A DNA stretch of 64,000 nucleotides from Camellia lanceoleosa (Eukaryota > Streptophyta > Magnoliopsida > Ericales > Theaceae): contig CM045761.1 of the NCBI GenBank assembly GCA_025200525.1, positions 95,518,182-95,582,181 on the forward strand, given 5' to 3'. The translations under genes were made by a program, and so were the position numbers. The notes under the pieces are model-generated. The model was given only the letters and a program-made list of their open reading frames with translations, made no database searches and was not told the DNA's origin. This document shows positions 41,852 through 53,248 of the stretch, piece after piece. The number at the start of each line of letters is the position of its first letter. The first letter of the stretch is position 1.

Positions 41852-42241
41852 ATGTTGATTGAGCAAATAATGGCAGCTCAATCAAACATTGAAACCAATC
41901 ATTTCACACCGACGTCCTGTATGGAGATGGTGATTGCAGTCACAAAATTGGCTCATCGACTGCAAAACAGAACAAGTGAACTCCACCAAGTCAACGCCCA
42001 ACTCGCGTTGCTCCAGTGTATGTACAAGGATGCGCAAGCAGAGATTTGCGCACTGAAGGCCGAAAATAAAGAGCTTAAACGGAAGACCACCTCTATGGCT
42101 CAATTTGGAGCAACGTCGTTTTTAGTCTTTGATAGTCAACGGGGGGCCGTCGCTTTCAACGAAAGGACGGGGGCAGGGCCTACAAGGGCCTCTCAATGTG
42201 ATAAAAAAATGAAGAAAACGATGGAAGAGGCGAGTAAGTAA
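41852..42241 (+). CDS. Antisense coding-like ORF inside the SIRE-like element
   Basis: A 129-codon plus-strand ORF between RNase H and the 3' LTR, opposite to gag-pol. It has a predicted coiled coil (HRLQNRTSELHQVNAQLALL, then ALKAENKELKRK), is richer in G+C than the rest of the element, and is preceded by a CT-rich leader with possible upstream exon-like sequence (41480-41700). The same frame extends upstream to an ATG at 41759 with only one in-frame stop (TAG at 41801-41803), so the ancestral protein was probably about 160 residues. Function unknown. It could be a captured plant gene piece or an element-encoded accessory protein. No homologue recognised. Confidence 0.45.
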   Translation: MLIEQIMAAQSNIETNHFTPTSCMEMVIAVTKLAHRLQNRTSELHQVNAQLALLQCMYKDAQAEICALKAENKELKRKTTSMAQFGATSFLVFDSQRGAVAFNERTGAGPTRASQCDKKMKKTMEEASK

Positions 42242-42727
42242 GATCGGCGTATGACCATAAAAAAATGAAAGTTTTTTTTTTTATGTAAATATTTGTATTG
42301 TGATTTGTTTTTGTTTTTATGTTTAAGTACTGAAAAATGAAAATAAAAAAACAGAAAAAATAAGAAAATTAAGCGCAAACAAAAAATAATAATGAGAAAA
42401 AAAAAATAAACGAAATTAAGCCTAATAGCAAAATAAAATAATACCAGCAGAAATTAAACTTAATGGGACGTTGGTGTTGCTGGAATGGTAATACAAAAAA
42501 AATTCCACGAGGGTCATAAAAAAAAATCAAAGTATGCAAAGTTAATTTTACCTCAAAATGCAGAACTCAAAAAAAATTACACAGTTGAGAATAGCAAACT
42601 GTTAAGGAGAATAAATGTATGAAGGACTTGAGAGCATTCAACTGATATAAATGTTTACATATCAATGTAGCAATACACATATATCATTTTAACAAAAATT
42701 CAAATTTCACAGTCATAATAAAACTTT
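42242..42727. other. A-rich spacer in the SIRE-like element
   Basis: Very A-rich on the plus strand, with no coding signal. It lies between the pol stop and the 3' end of the antisense ORF. Confidence 0.5.
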
Positions 42728-45368
42728 TTAAGTAGAAATCGACATTCCAAGCTCACCACGAATAAAATTGAAGCGATCCTCGCTTAGGGGTTTTGTGAAA
42801 ATATCTGCCAATTACTTGTCGGTGTTTACAAATTTAAGTACAATATCCCCTTTTTGAACATGATCTCTTAAAAAATGATGTCGAATTTCAATATGTTTTA
42901 TTCGTGAGTGTTGAACCGAATTTTTGTTTAAATTGATGGCACTAGTATTATCACATTTAATAGGGATATGATCATAATGCAAATCAAAGTCTTCAAATTG
43001 TTGTTTCATCCAAAGTATTTGGGCACAACAATTTCCGGAAGCTATATATTCAGCTGCTGCCGTTGATAAAACAACAAAATTTTACTTTTTGCTAAACCAA
43101 GATACTAATGAGTTACCAAGAAAGTGACAAGTGCCACTGGTGCTTTTTTTATCAAGTTTGTATCCGGCAAAGGCGGCATCCGAGTAACTAATTAAATCAA
43201 ATGCAACACCTCTAGGATAAAACAGTCCCAAATTTTGAGTGCCAACAAGATATCTAAAAATTCTTTTAATAGCACTGTAACGACCCCACCATGTATAATA
43301 ATTAGTATTTGATTAATTAAGAGGATTTGAAATTTAACTGCCGATTATTATAATTTAATATGGGATTCACGAAAATTATGGAGATTGATTCATATATGGT
43401 TTTATCAAAGATTTATTTTGAAATTAGAAATTAAAGGTCCAAATGGCTTAAGGAAGTAAAATTAAGAAGTTGAATCAATTTAATTTTAATTACGGACCTA
43501 TTTGGGAGTTTAATTAAATAATCGATTCAGTTTAGTAAAATTGAGATTTGATTAATTAGGTCTTAATTGGAGTTGATTAAGTCATGAGGATAGAGAATTG
43601 TGGTTATTATAAATTAAATTTAATTATGATGTGTCCAATTTGAATATGTAATTTATTGACGAAATTTTGAGTCTGATCAGAAATTAAAGGATTAAATGAT
43701 CTAAGAAATCAAAATTGATGATGGAAATGAGTTTAATTTAATATTTGGAGCCTTTTGAAAGTTTGATTAAAAATCTGATTCGGATTGTTAAATTTAAATA
43801 TATTTAATTAGGCTCTAATGGAAGTCAATTAGACTAATCAAACTATGTGAGATTTGAGATTAGTTATAATTAACTAACTTTGTGTTAATTAAAATTATTT
43901 AAGATTAAGTGATGCTTAATTAAATTATTCCTAGACATAAATTGAATTAGGGACTAAACTAGTATTAGTGGTGTAAATGGGTGTGGGTGTATTAAGAAAT
44001 CTGTGTATGCGTGTGTATGTGATGTGTTGGAAATCAAAGGAGTGTGCACGTGTGTATTGTAAAGAATGGAGTGTGTATACATGGAGAGAGAGAGTAGGTA
44101 ACTCTTGGTTTTATTATTTTATCTTGCTGGGTGCATTCTTATGCTAGAGGGATTTGAGAACAAAAAAAAAGAGAGGAACTTCACATTTCTTTGGGCAACC
44201 CGTGAGTGAGAGAGAGAACCAAGAGAGGGAAGGAAGCAATTTCAGCTCAAGAAGAAGAAAAACTAAGGAAAGAAAAGCTAGAAGAGATGAGAAATGGAAA
44301 GAGGAGCTCAAGGTTTGAAGGAGAAGAAGAATTAGAAAACTTAAGGTATGGAATTTATGCTTAATTTGTGTAGAATCCTTACATTACACTTATAATTAAA
44401 GATGAAATTAGACTCAAATCATGTAATTGAAAGGAATTAGCAAGAAAATGAAGAAGATGATTTAAGTGTAAGATTATGGAAGTTAATTTGGAATTGGATT
44501 CTAAACATGAAATGAGTTACATGCATGTAGATTATTATGGAAAATAAATTAGAAATTAATCATTTTGAGTTTAATTTTTGTAATCTTGCATGAGATTAAG
44601 TTCCATTGTTACCTGCATGATGGAATTCTATGAGTATTTGAATTTATATTTACATGCATCATGGATTTTGAAGAAATTGAGCCATTTAAGTTCATATTTT
44701 GAAGAGAAAAATGAAATGTTTTATGAACATCAAGTTTATGGAAAATTAGAATTAATCCTAATGCTAGATAAAGCTTTGATTTTATAATTAGATTTTTAAT
44801 CCATGCATGTAATGTAATTTAAGATTTTATTTAAATTAAATATATTTTGATCATGAATTAAGTTGAGGTTCAAATTAAGTTGAGTTTAAGATTATGGAAA
44901 TTAGTTGGAAAATTTATAAGAAGTTTCATGACTCCAATTTCATAATTTCAAGGAAAATAGAAAGAACTTGACGCCAATTTTATGTAATTAAAGAGAAAAT
45001 GAGAAATTGAAGCTATGATCAAATGTATGAAAATTAACTTAGAAATTAATTACTTTGGGTTGAATTTATTTGTCCTAACATGAAATTGAATTCCAATTGT
45101 ACGTACATTATGATTTTTTCAAGAGTTTTGAAAGTTTAATTCGTGTTTTAAAATTAGTGGGCTCGAAATTGGGTTTGATATAGAGACGATGAGTTAAAAC
45201 TAAATTTGGACAATTAGAGTATGATTTTAAATGAATGATCTCTAATTAAAAGTGTTTACTAAATTATACAATGGTTCTCCATTTTTGTGTACCAAAAATA
45301 CATGTTTTGATGCTTTGAATATCAAATTTGAACTTCAATTGCAATTCTAAAAATTTTGTAATTTACGC

Positions 45369-45480
45369 TGTCCGCTCGAGCGAGGAAAGTCTCGCTCGAG
45401 CGTGAAAATCGAGCTCCCAATAGTTTTTCAAATTTTACAGTTTGCTCGAGCGACCAAAGTGGCGCTCGAACAGAGACCAA
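45369..45480. repeat. CGCTCGAGCG palindrome cluster in the first solo LTR
   Basis: Four GCTCGAGC-type palindromes in about 110 bp (near 45374, 45402, 45444 and a variant near 45471), spaced by about 27-40 bp, in an otherwise AT-rich setting. Confidence 0.8.
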
Positions 45481-46053
45481 TTTTCGGCATATTTTGAAAA
45501 ATTGCATTTAGTTCACATTTTTATTCTCATATCTTTCTAAGGCATTCTAGACATGATTTATGACTCAATAAAGATTAATAAGTTACCAATCAACATAGAT
45601 TAGTTAGTTAAGGAACGAATCATTGATCTAGTGGTAATTGTTTAAGAAGCCAAGTAAAAGATCAATCTATTTGGAAAAAGAAGGGCTTAGTAACGAAAGA
45701 ATATGTGAAATAAGAATCCGATTTATTTGAATGAGAAAGAATGAGCATAGTAGAACTTCAGATTGTTTAGACGGGAAAAGACTAGGAAAGTCAAGTTTGA
45801 TCAATTTAGTAATATTGTATTTCAATGTGTATATGTTATGTGCTTGTGTAGGTCACGCGCCATTGTCTCTGCTGATTTATCGATATGTCGATCATTCGAT
45901 TACTGCAGCCATCTGTGAGTAATAACTCTGTAAAGTTATGTTTAACTTAAGTATTTTCTGACTGGTATGGTATGATCTGTTTTCTGAAATGCTATCTTCC
46001 GAATTATGAATGAATGTCTAATTTTTTGAAAAGTATTTTTGGCACCTTTAGTT

Positions 46054-46182
46054 CACGTGGTCCTCGCCCGGGGGTAATAATGCCGCGGCCAATCTGCACA
46101 TGGCCCTCGCCCGGGGGTAACAATACCGCAGCCAATCTGCACGTGGCCCTTGCTTGGGGGTAACAATACCATGGCTACTTGT
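46054..46182. repeat. Three tandem 43-bp units
   Basis: Units at 46054, 46097 and 46140, each opening CACGTGG or CACATGG and holding a GC-rich CTCGCCCGGGGGTAA core. GC-rich island in an AT-rich LTR. The first and third units start with a G-box-like CACGTG. Confidence 0.88.
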
Positions 46183-49100
46183 GCGCAAGATATGGATCTT
46201 TATGGTCGTTGGTACCAACTATGCATGTAGGTCTCTGGACCAAATTGATCTGATAGCTAATGGGTGTACCACGTATGATCTTATGCAAAATCTAAATATG
46301 AACATGAGTGTGTATCTAAATCTATTTCTGTTTTGAAGTCTGAATATGTTCTAATTTAAATATTGGATCCTAACTTGTGCTGGACATCATTTATAAAACT
46401 CCTTTACTCTGTTATTATTCACTGGGCTCTAGTTCACTGTATTATTTATGTATGTAGATAATCAGGCGCGTGACCAGGCTTAGAGGCATCTGCCTAGAAT
46501 CTGTTTTTGTCAGCCAACCTATGTGTCTCCCGTGGAGGTTCCGGATATGTCAAGTGATTACCGCTATGTGATTTAAAGTTTAAGTTTTGTTTTCGTATTT
46601 GGTTGAACAAGTCTTGTGTATTTTGTAAATAGGGCTAAATCCCTTTTTGTCTAATCTATATATATGTGATGACTTAAAAATAATGTGTATATATGTATAT
46701 AAAAAGTTTAAAATTTTTCTGTCTCATATAAGTCTGCACAGCTCAATGGACGTTGTATATTGTAATTGCTTTCGATAGTCCCTAATATTATGTTAATCTA
46801 TCTTAGAGGCCTTCGGTAATCCCAGGATTACTGGCCGGTTACGATGCTAAACCTATAGGGGCGGGTTTGGGTTGTGACAAGCACTAAGATGTGATTCCTT
46901 AGGATTTGATTGATAACTAGCACACATACAAACACTAAACATAATATCGGGTCTACTTGCAGTTAAATAAAGAAGTGAGTCGATCATACCTCGATATTTT
47001 GTTTGATCAATGGACTTACCTTTTTCATCATTGTCTAACTTAATAGATGTACTCATAGGTGTTCCAGCTATTTTTGAGTCATAAATACCAAATTTTTTGA
47101 GTAGTTTTTTGTGTACTTAACTTTGTTGATAAAAATTCCTTCATTACATTGTTTGATTTGAAGCCCAAGGAAATAATTTAGCTCCCTCATCATTCTCATC
47201 TCAAACTCACCTTATATATACTTAGCAAATTCCTTACACAAGGTTTCATTAGTAGCACAAAATATAATGTCATCCACATATATTTGCACAATAAGTAAAT
47301 CATCATTTTTAGTTTTAACAAAAAGTGTTGTGTCAATCGTTCCTCTAGAAAAATTATTTTCAATCAAAAATTTACTTAATCGTTCATACCATGCACGAGG
47401 TGCTTGTTTCAAACCATATAAAGCTTTTGATAGTTTAAAACATGATTTGGAAAAGCATGATCTTCAAAACCTGGGAGTTGTTTAACATGAACTTCCTCAT
47501 TTATAAAACCATTAAGAAAGGCACTTTTTACATTCATTTGATAAAGTTTGAAATCTCTAAAACATGCAAATGCAAGTAACATGCGAATGACTTCTAATCT
47601 AACAACCGGAGCAAAGGTTTCATCGAAATCAATACCTTCTTCTTGATTGTATCCTTGTGTAACAAGTCTAGCCTTATTTCTTATAATTGTGCTGGATTCA
47701 TCAAGCTTGTTTCGAAAGATCCATTTGGTACCGATAATGGTATGATCTTTAGGTTTTGGCACAAGTTCTCACACTTTGTTTCTCTCAAACTGGTTAAGCT
47801 CTTTATGCATAGCTATCATCCAATGTTCATCAAATTCAGTTTCTTAAAAGTTTTTAGGCTCAATCTGTGAGAGAAAAGCCAAGTTATTTCAAATGTTTTT
47901 AAGTAAAAAGCGAGTTTCAATACCTTTTGTAGGATCACATAGGATTAAATCCTTAGGGTGATTATGAACAAACTTCCATTCTCTTGGCAAATCATCATTG
48001 TTTCCTCATTCTTCTTGAGGTGGGAGAATAGATTGTTCAATCTCTTTATTCAACTTACATGGTTGGTTTTCTTCTTTGTAGATACTTAAATCTTCCACAT
48101 TTGGTTCCAAATTTATATTATCACTAACAATTTACTTTGAGCAGAGATGTTAGTTTCATCAAATGCCACATGTATAGATTTTTCCACAACAAGAGTTCTT
48201 TTATTAAAAACACAATAAGCTTTGCTAGTTAAGGAATAGCCAAGAAAAATTGCTTCATCAAATTTTGAATCAAATTTACCAAGTTATCCTTACAATTATT
48301 ATGCACAAAACATTTATAACCAAAAACATGCAAGTGACTAATGTTGGACTTTCTATCATGCTAAAGTTCATAAAGAGTCTTTTTGAGAATAGGTCTAATT
48401 AATGCACAATTTAAAATATAGCATGCGGTGTGAACGGCTTCGACCCAAAAATATTTAGGAAGATTATTTTCGCAAAACATTGTTTTACTCATCACTTCTA
48501 AAGTTCTATTCTTCATTTCTACTGCACCATTTTGTTGAGGGGTTCTAGGTGCTGAAAAATTATGTCTAATATCATACTCATCACAAAACAATTCAAATTT
48601 CTCATTTTCAAGTTCTCTACCATGGTCGGTTCGAATATTAGTAATAAGAAAGCCTTTTTCATTTTAAATTCTACGACAGAGTTTTGTGAAAAAAGAAAAT
48701 GTTTCATCTTTGTGTGCTAAAAACATAACCCATGTAAATCTTGAATAATCATCAACAATAACAAGACAATAATGTTTACCACCTAGACTAGATGTCCTTG
48801 AGGGACCAAATAAATCCATATGTAATGGTTGTAAATGTCTAGTTGTAGAAATGTGAGATTTTGATTTAAACGATATTTTAGTTTGTTTTCCTTGTTGACA
48901 AGCACTACAAAGATGATCTTTTTCAAATTTAATTTTTAGAAGTCTAATGACCAAATCCTTTCTCAAAAGTTTAACAATTAAATCCATATGAGCATGACCA
49001 AGTCTTTTATGCCATAACCAACTATTTTCATTATTAATATATAGACATTTAACATCACTAGCATAGAGATCATTGAGATGAAAAACATAAATATTATCGT

Positions 49101-49716
49101 GACGATTACGAATGAATAAAGCTTTATGATCATTTGTGCTTTCAATTGTGCAATGTGATTTATCAAAAATGACTCGATTACCTTTATTATATAATTGACT
49201 AATACTTAGATTATGCTTAAGTCCATCAACAAGTAAAATATTTTCAATAGAATGGTTAGGAGAAATACCGATGCTACCAATACTGATAATTTTTATTTTC
49301 TTGTTGTCTCCAAAAGTAACAAAACCTCCATCTTTGGATGACAGTATAGTAAAGAATGATTTATCTCCGGTCATGTATCTAGAACATCTACTATCAAGGT
49401 ACCATTTCCCTTCTTTAGCTTTGGACTTAAAAAGAAACCTACAAGATGACAATCAAGTGTTGGTTTTTGGTACCTATAGTTTATTGAGTCCTTCTTGGTT
49501 AGTTTTGTTAAATCCCTTAATAATCCAAATCTTTTTAATTCCCATGTTCATATTATTTTTGAATGGACAATAAGATATATAATGACATTTCTTTCTATAA
49601 TAATGACAAGTAATATGAGGGTGTGTCATGAGAGGTGCCTTTTCAAAAATTGTATTGAGATTCTTTTGTTTCTTATTAGGGTCATATTCAATACCTGCTT
49701 TATCAAAAACACATCT

Positions 49717-51042
49717 TTAATTTCCAAGAAGTATGTTGAGATTATCTTTACCTTTTACAAAATTTTCAAGTGTTTTGGTTAAATCATCAATATTATTTTT
49801 TAAAGTAGTTTTCTCATTAGAGATAGTATCAAAATTATATTTCAAAACAATTTTTTCTTTCTTTAATTCTTCTACATTAATAGATAAAGATGCAACAGAT
49901 TTCTTCAATACATTTTTTTGGTACAAAACTTTTCTAAATTCATCTTGTAGTTCATGGAATGCACTTTCAAGTTCTTCGCAAAGAGTAGTTACCTCATCTT
50001 GAGTAAAGTCTTCATTTTCAAGAGCCATGAGACATAAGTTGGTTACTTCATTTTCGATTTCATCACTTGAGCTTTCATCTTCACTTTCTCCCCAAGCTAC
50101 TACCATGGCCTTTTTGTTTCTTTTATAGTCTTTTCCATGATTTTTCAATTTTGGACAATTCAACTTCATATGTCCAGGATCTTTGCACTCATAGCAAATA
50201 ATCGGCTCTTTCTTATTATCTTTGTTATACTCTTTCTTGAAAGGTCTTCTTCCTCTATAATTGTTTTTCTTGAAGTGCTTTTTGAGATTTTTACTAAACA
50301 TGGCATAGCTTTCATTCTCACTGGAGTTTTCATGTTCTTCTTCATTTGATGAGGCTTTAAATGCAATTTCACTTTTCTTTTTGTTTTCAACATTCTCATG
50401 TCCTTTCATGGTGATCTCATGAGTCATATGGGAACCCATAAGCTCATCCAATCTAAGTGTGGAGAGATTTTTGGCTTTTATAATGGTCGTGACCTTAGCT
50501 TCCCAATTCTTTGGTAAACACCTAAGAATTTTTCTCACAAACTCACTGTTATTATAAGTTTTGCCAAGAGATTTCAAAGAGTTTACAATTTCAGTAAATC
50601 TAGTAAACATACTTGAAATAGATTCATCAAAGTTCATTTTAAACAATTCATAACTATGAACAAGCATATCAATACGAGATTCCTTCACTTGGTTTGTACC
50701 TTCATACGTTATCTCAAGTTTGTCCCAAATTTATTTTGCCGAATCACAACTTGAAATTCTATTATACTCCTTAGAGTTTAATCCACAAACAAGGGTGAGT
50801 TTGGCTTTAGTATTGGCTTGCAATAATTTATGATTCCTCTTATCACATTCATCTTTAGTTTTGGGTACACTAATATTGTCTACTAATTTGGTAGGAATTT
50901 TTAGACCTTTGGTGACAATAATCCACATGGCATAATCAGTGACTTGTAGGTATATGGTCATCTTATCCTTCTAATGACTATAGTTGTTTCCATAAAACAA
51001 TGGTAGCTTATTTGCGACTTGTCCTTCAATTAAGGTTGCCAT
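49717..51042 (-). pseudogene. SIRE-like gag, broken by stops
   Basis: Start ATG at 51042. Stops fall near 50972 and 50731 in an otherwise single frame. Conserved gag text SMFTRFTEIVNSLKSLGKTY and RCLPKNWEAKVTTI is followed by acidic and basic stretches, then the zinc knuckle CYECKDPGHMKLNC near 50170. The C-terminal part (about 49720-49990) is a predicted coiled coil rich in Leu, Lys and Glu. The same frame continues into protease. Confidence 0.85.
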
Positions 51043-51077
51043 AGATCGAAACTCCCAGATAGTTAAATATAAAACAA

Positions 51078-51097
51078 GAGTCTAGACTTTGATACCA
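51078..51097 (-). other. Primer-binding site of the SIRE-like element
   Basis: The minus strand reads TGGTATCAAAGTC two bases from the 5' LTR. It matches the initiator tRNA-Met type for its first bases, with one mismatch. Confidence 0.7.
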
Positions 51098-51099
51098 AT

Positions 51100-52360
51100 T
51101 GTTACCCAAAAGACAACCTAAGAGGGAGGTGAATTAGGTTTTTACAAATAAAATAATAATACCCTAATAAAATTATGACTAGCACAATAGATAAATATAG
51201 TTAATGAAATAAAAATAATTAAAACAAGTATTCTAACAACTATGTCAATAAATGATTTTAGCACAATAAAAATATGAAATATAGCTGTGGCAATTTAAAT
51301 AAAATAAAGAAATAAGAAAGAGAGAGGCAAACAAATTTATAGTGGTTTGGCTTCAACTCAGCCTACGTCCATTCCTCCAGCTTCACTTGAGATTTTTCAT
51401 TATTCTCTAGATTCATAGGATACTAGCAACCTTTTCACAGATTGAGCAATCCTCCACAAATTTTATACAAACTTTCTAAGTTAAGAATACTAAGTGTACT
51501 ACACTCTTACAAGGTTGAAAAAAAGATATTTTTGCTTTCACAGAAAGCTACAAGAATTATTTCTCAAAGATAGATATAAAAATGAAGCTCTGGTTTTTAT
51601 GTAAACCTCACACGGAAAAGATGGGCTTAAAGCTATACGTCTCAATGTATAATTTATGAAAGAGGATGTAAACAAAAATTGAAAAACACTTTTTAGAGAA
51701 TTTTTTTCAGAGAATGGATGTGAGTGATTATAGATCAAAGAATATTTTCTAGTTTTTTTTTTTGTTATAACTTGTTTACATTAGAGGCTTTAGTATACAT
51801 AATGAAACTTATAGCCGTTTATAATTGTTGTATTCATTTGAATTTATAGCCGTTTATAACCGTTGTATTCATTTGAATATCTTCTACTTTATCATTACTA
51901 ATTTGAATATCTTCCACTCTATCATTACAAATTTGAATATCTTTCACTTGAACCTTTTGAACTGCTGCTGTGCTAGACTGTTTGAACCTCTGTTTTTGGG
52001 TTGTTTGAACCTCTGCTTTAGGTTGTTTGAACTCCTGATTTAATCAAATATTAAATACATTCTAACAACATTTAGGATAAAAGTTTAGGTGAGAAATAAT
52101 AGGACAAAATAAATTTTGATTCTATTTTTCTATTTCAAATAAATTAAAACATAATTAAATAAATCATCAAAATAAATTTTGGATTCTATTAAAATATAAT
52201 TAAATAAATCATTAAAATAAAATTTGGATTCTATTTTTCTTTTTCAAATAAATTAAAATATAATTAAATAAATCATCAAAATAAATTTTGAATTCTATTT
52301 TTCTCTTTTAAATAAATTAAAACATAATTAAATAAATCATCAAAATAAATAAGTCTAACA
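51100..52360 (-). repeat. 5' LTR of the SIRE-like element
   Basis: 1,261 bp, with internal degenerate repeats of AAATAAATCATCAAAATAAA near its plus-strand right end and CATTTGAATATCTTCCACT-type repeats near 51840-51940. Confidence 0.9.
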
Positions 52361-52365
52361 ATGAT

Positions 52366-53243
52366 TATTATCCAAATAAATACTAAAAATGAATTTGGTA
52401 AAAAAATAAAAATGTAAAAAAATTATCATTTTATATAATTTTATCTTTGGTGGTAGAAATAATTTTTTAAAATTCAAAATTAATTTTTTGACATTTACTT
52501 TTGTCAAACTAGTTTATAGAATGCAGCAATAATGTCTTCAATTGTTCTTATTTGGAACGAAATTCAAAATTCATGATCAAATGTATCACAATTAAAAGGT
52601 TAGGGATTAAAGTGACACAAGCTCCAAATTATAGAAACCATTAGTGTAATTCGTCCTAAAAATAATTACATTTATATAGGAACTTAAAAATAAATTAAAA
52701 AAACTTGATAAAAATATATTTTGTCCCTCTCATACCATATCATTTCCCATCCTCCCATCTTTCCCTTCAACTTTCTTTTTCCACTTTCTTCAACACGAAT
52801 AACCTCAAACTTCACCCTTCTTAGCTGCAAATGCCCATCATTCTATCAAAAAACCGTCAGCACCTTTCACAGCCTTAATCCAACCAACACCGTCTCTCTC
52901 TATAACCGTAAGCTTCCTTTCTCGCTACCGCTATTACCACTACCACTCTCCTTCAACCCCCCTTTATTCATCTCTAACATATCATCTATCTCAGCCGCCT
53001 TGTTTGTCGCCACTACTGCTGCAACCAGATATCGTTATTAAAGAGGAAGATCGGGAAGAATTCACAAACCCAAGGTTTCAAAAGAGGTTGGCGTGTCACA
53101 TGGCCTAAAAAAGGTCTAGGGTGTCATGATGGTTTGAGGAGATGGTTGAGAGTGTCGTTATTATTACAACAGATATAGGACTAAGTAGAGGGGTTTAGGA
53201 GAGACTTGGGAAAAGGTCACCAGTGATTGGGAAAGGTGTGGAG
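52366..53243. other. Unassigned sequence between the SIRE-like element and the second solo LTR
   Basis: AT-rich at first. From 52721 there is an open CT-rich plus-strand stretch (ends 53041, low-complexity Ser/Pro/Leu) that looks like non-coding pyrimidine-rich sequence. The part from 53050 continues across the solo LTR into 55743, so it belongs to the target sequence. No gene recognised. Confidence 0.45.
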
Positions 53244-53248
53244 AAAGG

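Larger units (their letters stand above)
43276..46879 (-). mobile_element. Solo LTR-like insertion, 3.6 kb, nested in the SIRE-like pol
   Basis: Begins TG and ends CA, with an exact 5-bp target duplication AGCAC (43271-43275 and 46880-46884). Read in reverse complement it starts TGTCACAACCCAAACCCGCC, matching the left end of 53249-55737, so it is the same family in the opposite orientation. No gag, pol, PBS or PPT inside. Large LTRs opening TGTCACGACCC are typical of plant Ty3/gypsy elements (inference). Contains CGCTCGAGCG motifs and a 43-bp triplication. Confidence 0.82.
42728..49716 (-). pseudogene. SIRE-like pol, broken and split by a solo LTR
   Basis: The protease active site is altered (WYLDSRCSRYMTGD has Arg where the family has Gly). 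Integrase keeps LWHKRLGHAHMD, MDLFGPSRTSS, IVDDYSRFTWV and PQQNGAVEMKNRT (48500-49100). RT keeps AFLNGFINEEVHV (47500) and YVDDIIF (47270). RNase H (42728-43270) holds the CDNTSAINLNKN text. At least three frame changes, plus the 43276-46879 insertion just after SRPDIMF near 46940. Cannot encode a working polyprotein. Confidence 0.85.
39812..52360 (-). mobile_element. SIRE-like Ty1/copia retrotransposon, complete ends, decayed, with nested insertion
   Basis: 12.5 kb including a 3.6 kb nested insertion, so about 8.9 kb originally. LTRs are 51100-52360 (5') and 39812-41098 (3'), both running from TGTTA to TAACA on the minus strand. The target duplication is ATGAT (39807-39811 and 52361-52365). 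The coding order gag, zinc knuckle, protease, integrase, RT, RNase H is copia. The long size, the gag style and the extra 1.6 kb between RNase H and the 3' LTR suggest the SIRE lineage (inference). The LTRs differ at roughly one base in twenty over the stretch I compared, so this is older than the intron 13 element. Confidence 0.92.

Noticed and set aside
52721..53041. 106-codon plus-strand ORF
   Set aside because: Ser/Pro/Leu-rich translation of CT-rich DNA with no recognisable domain.
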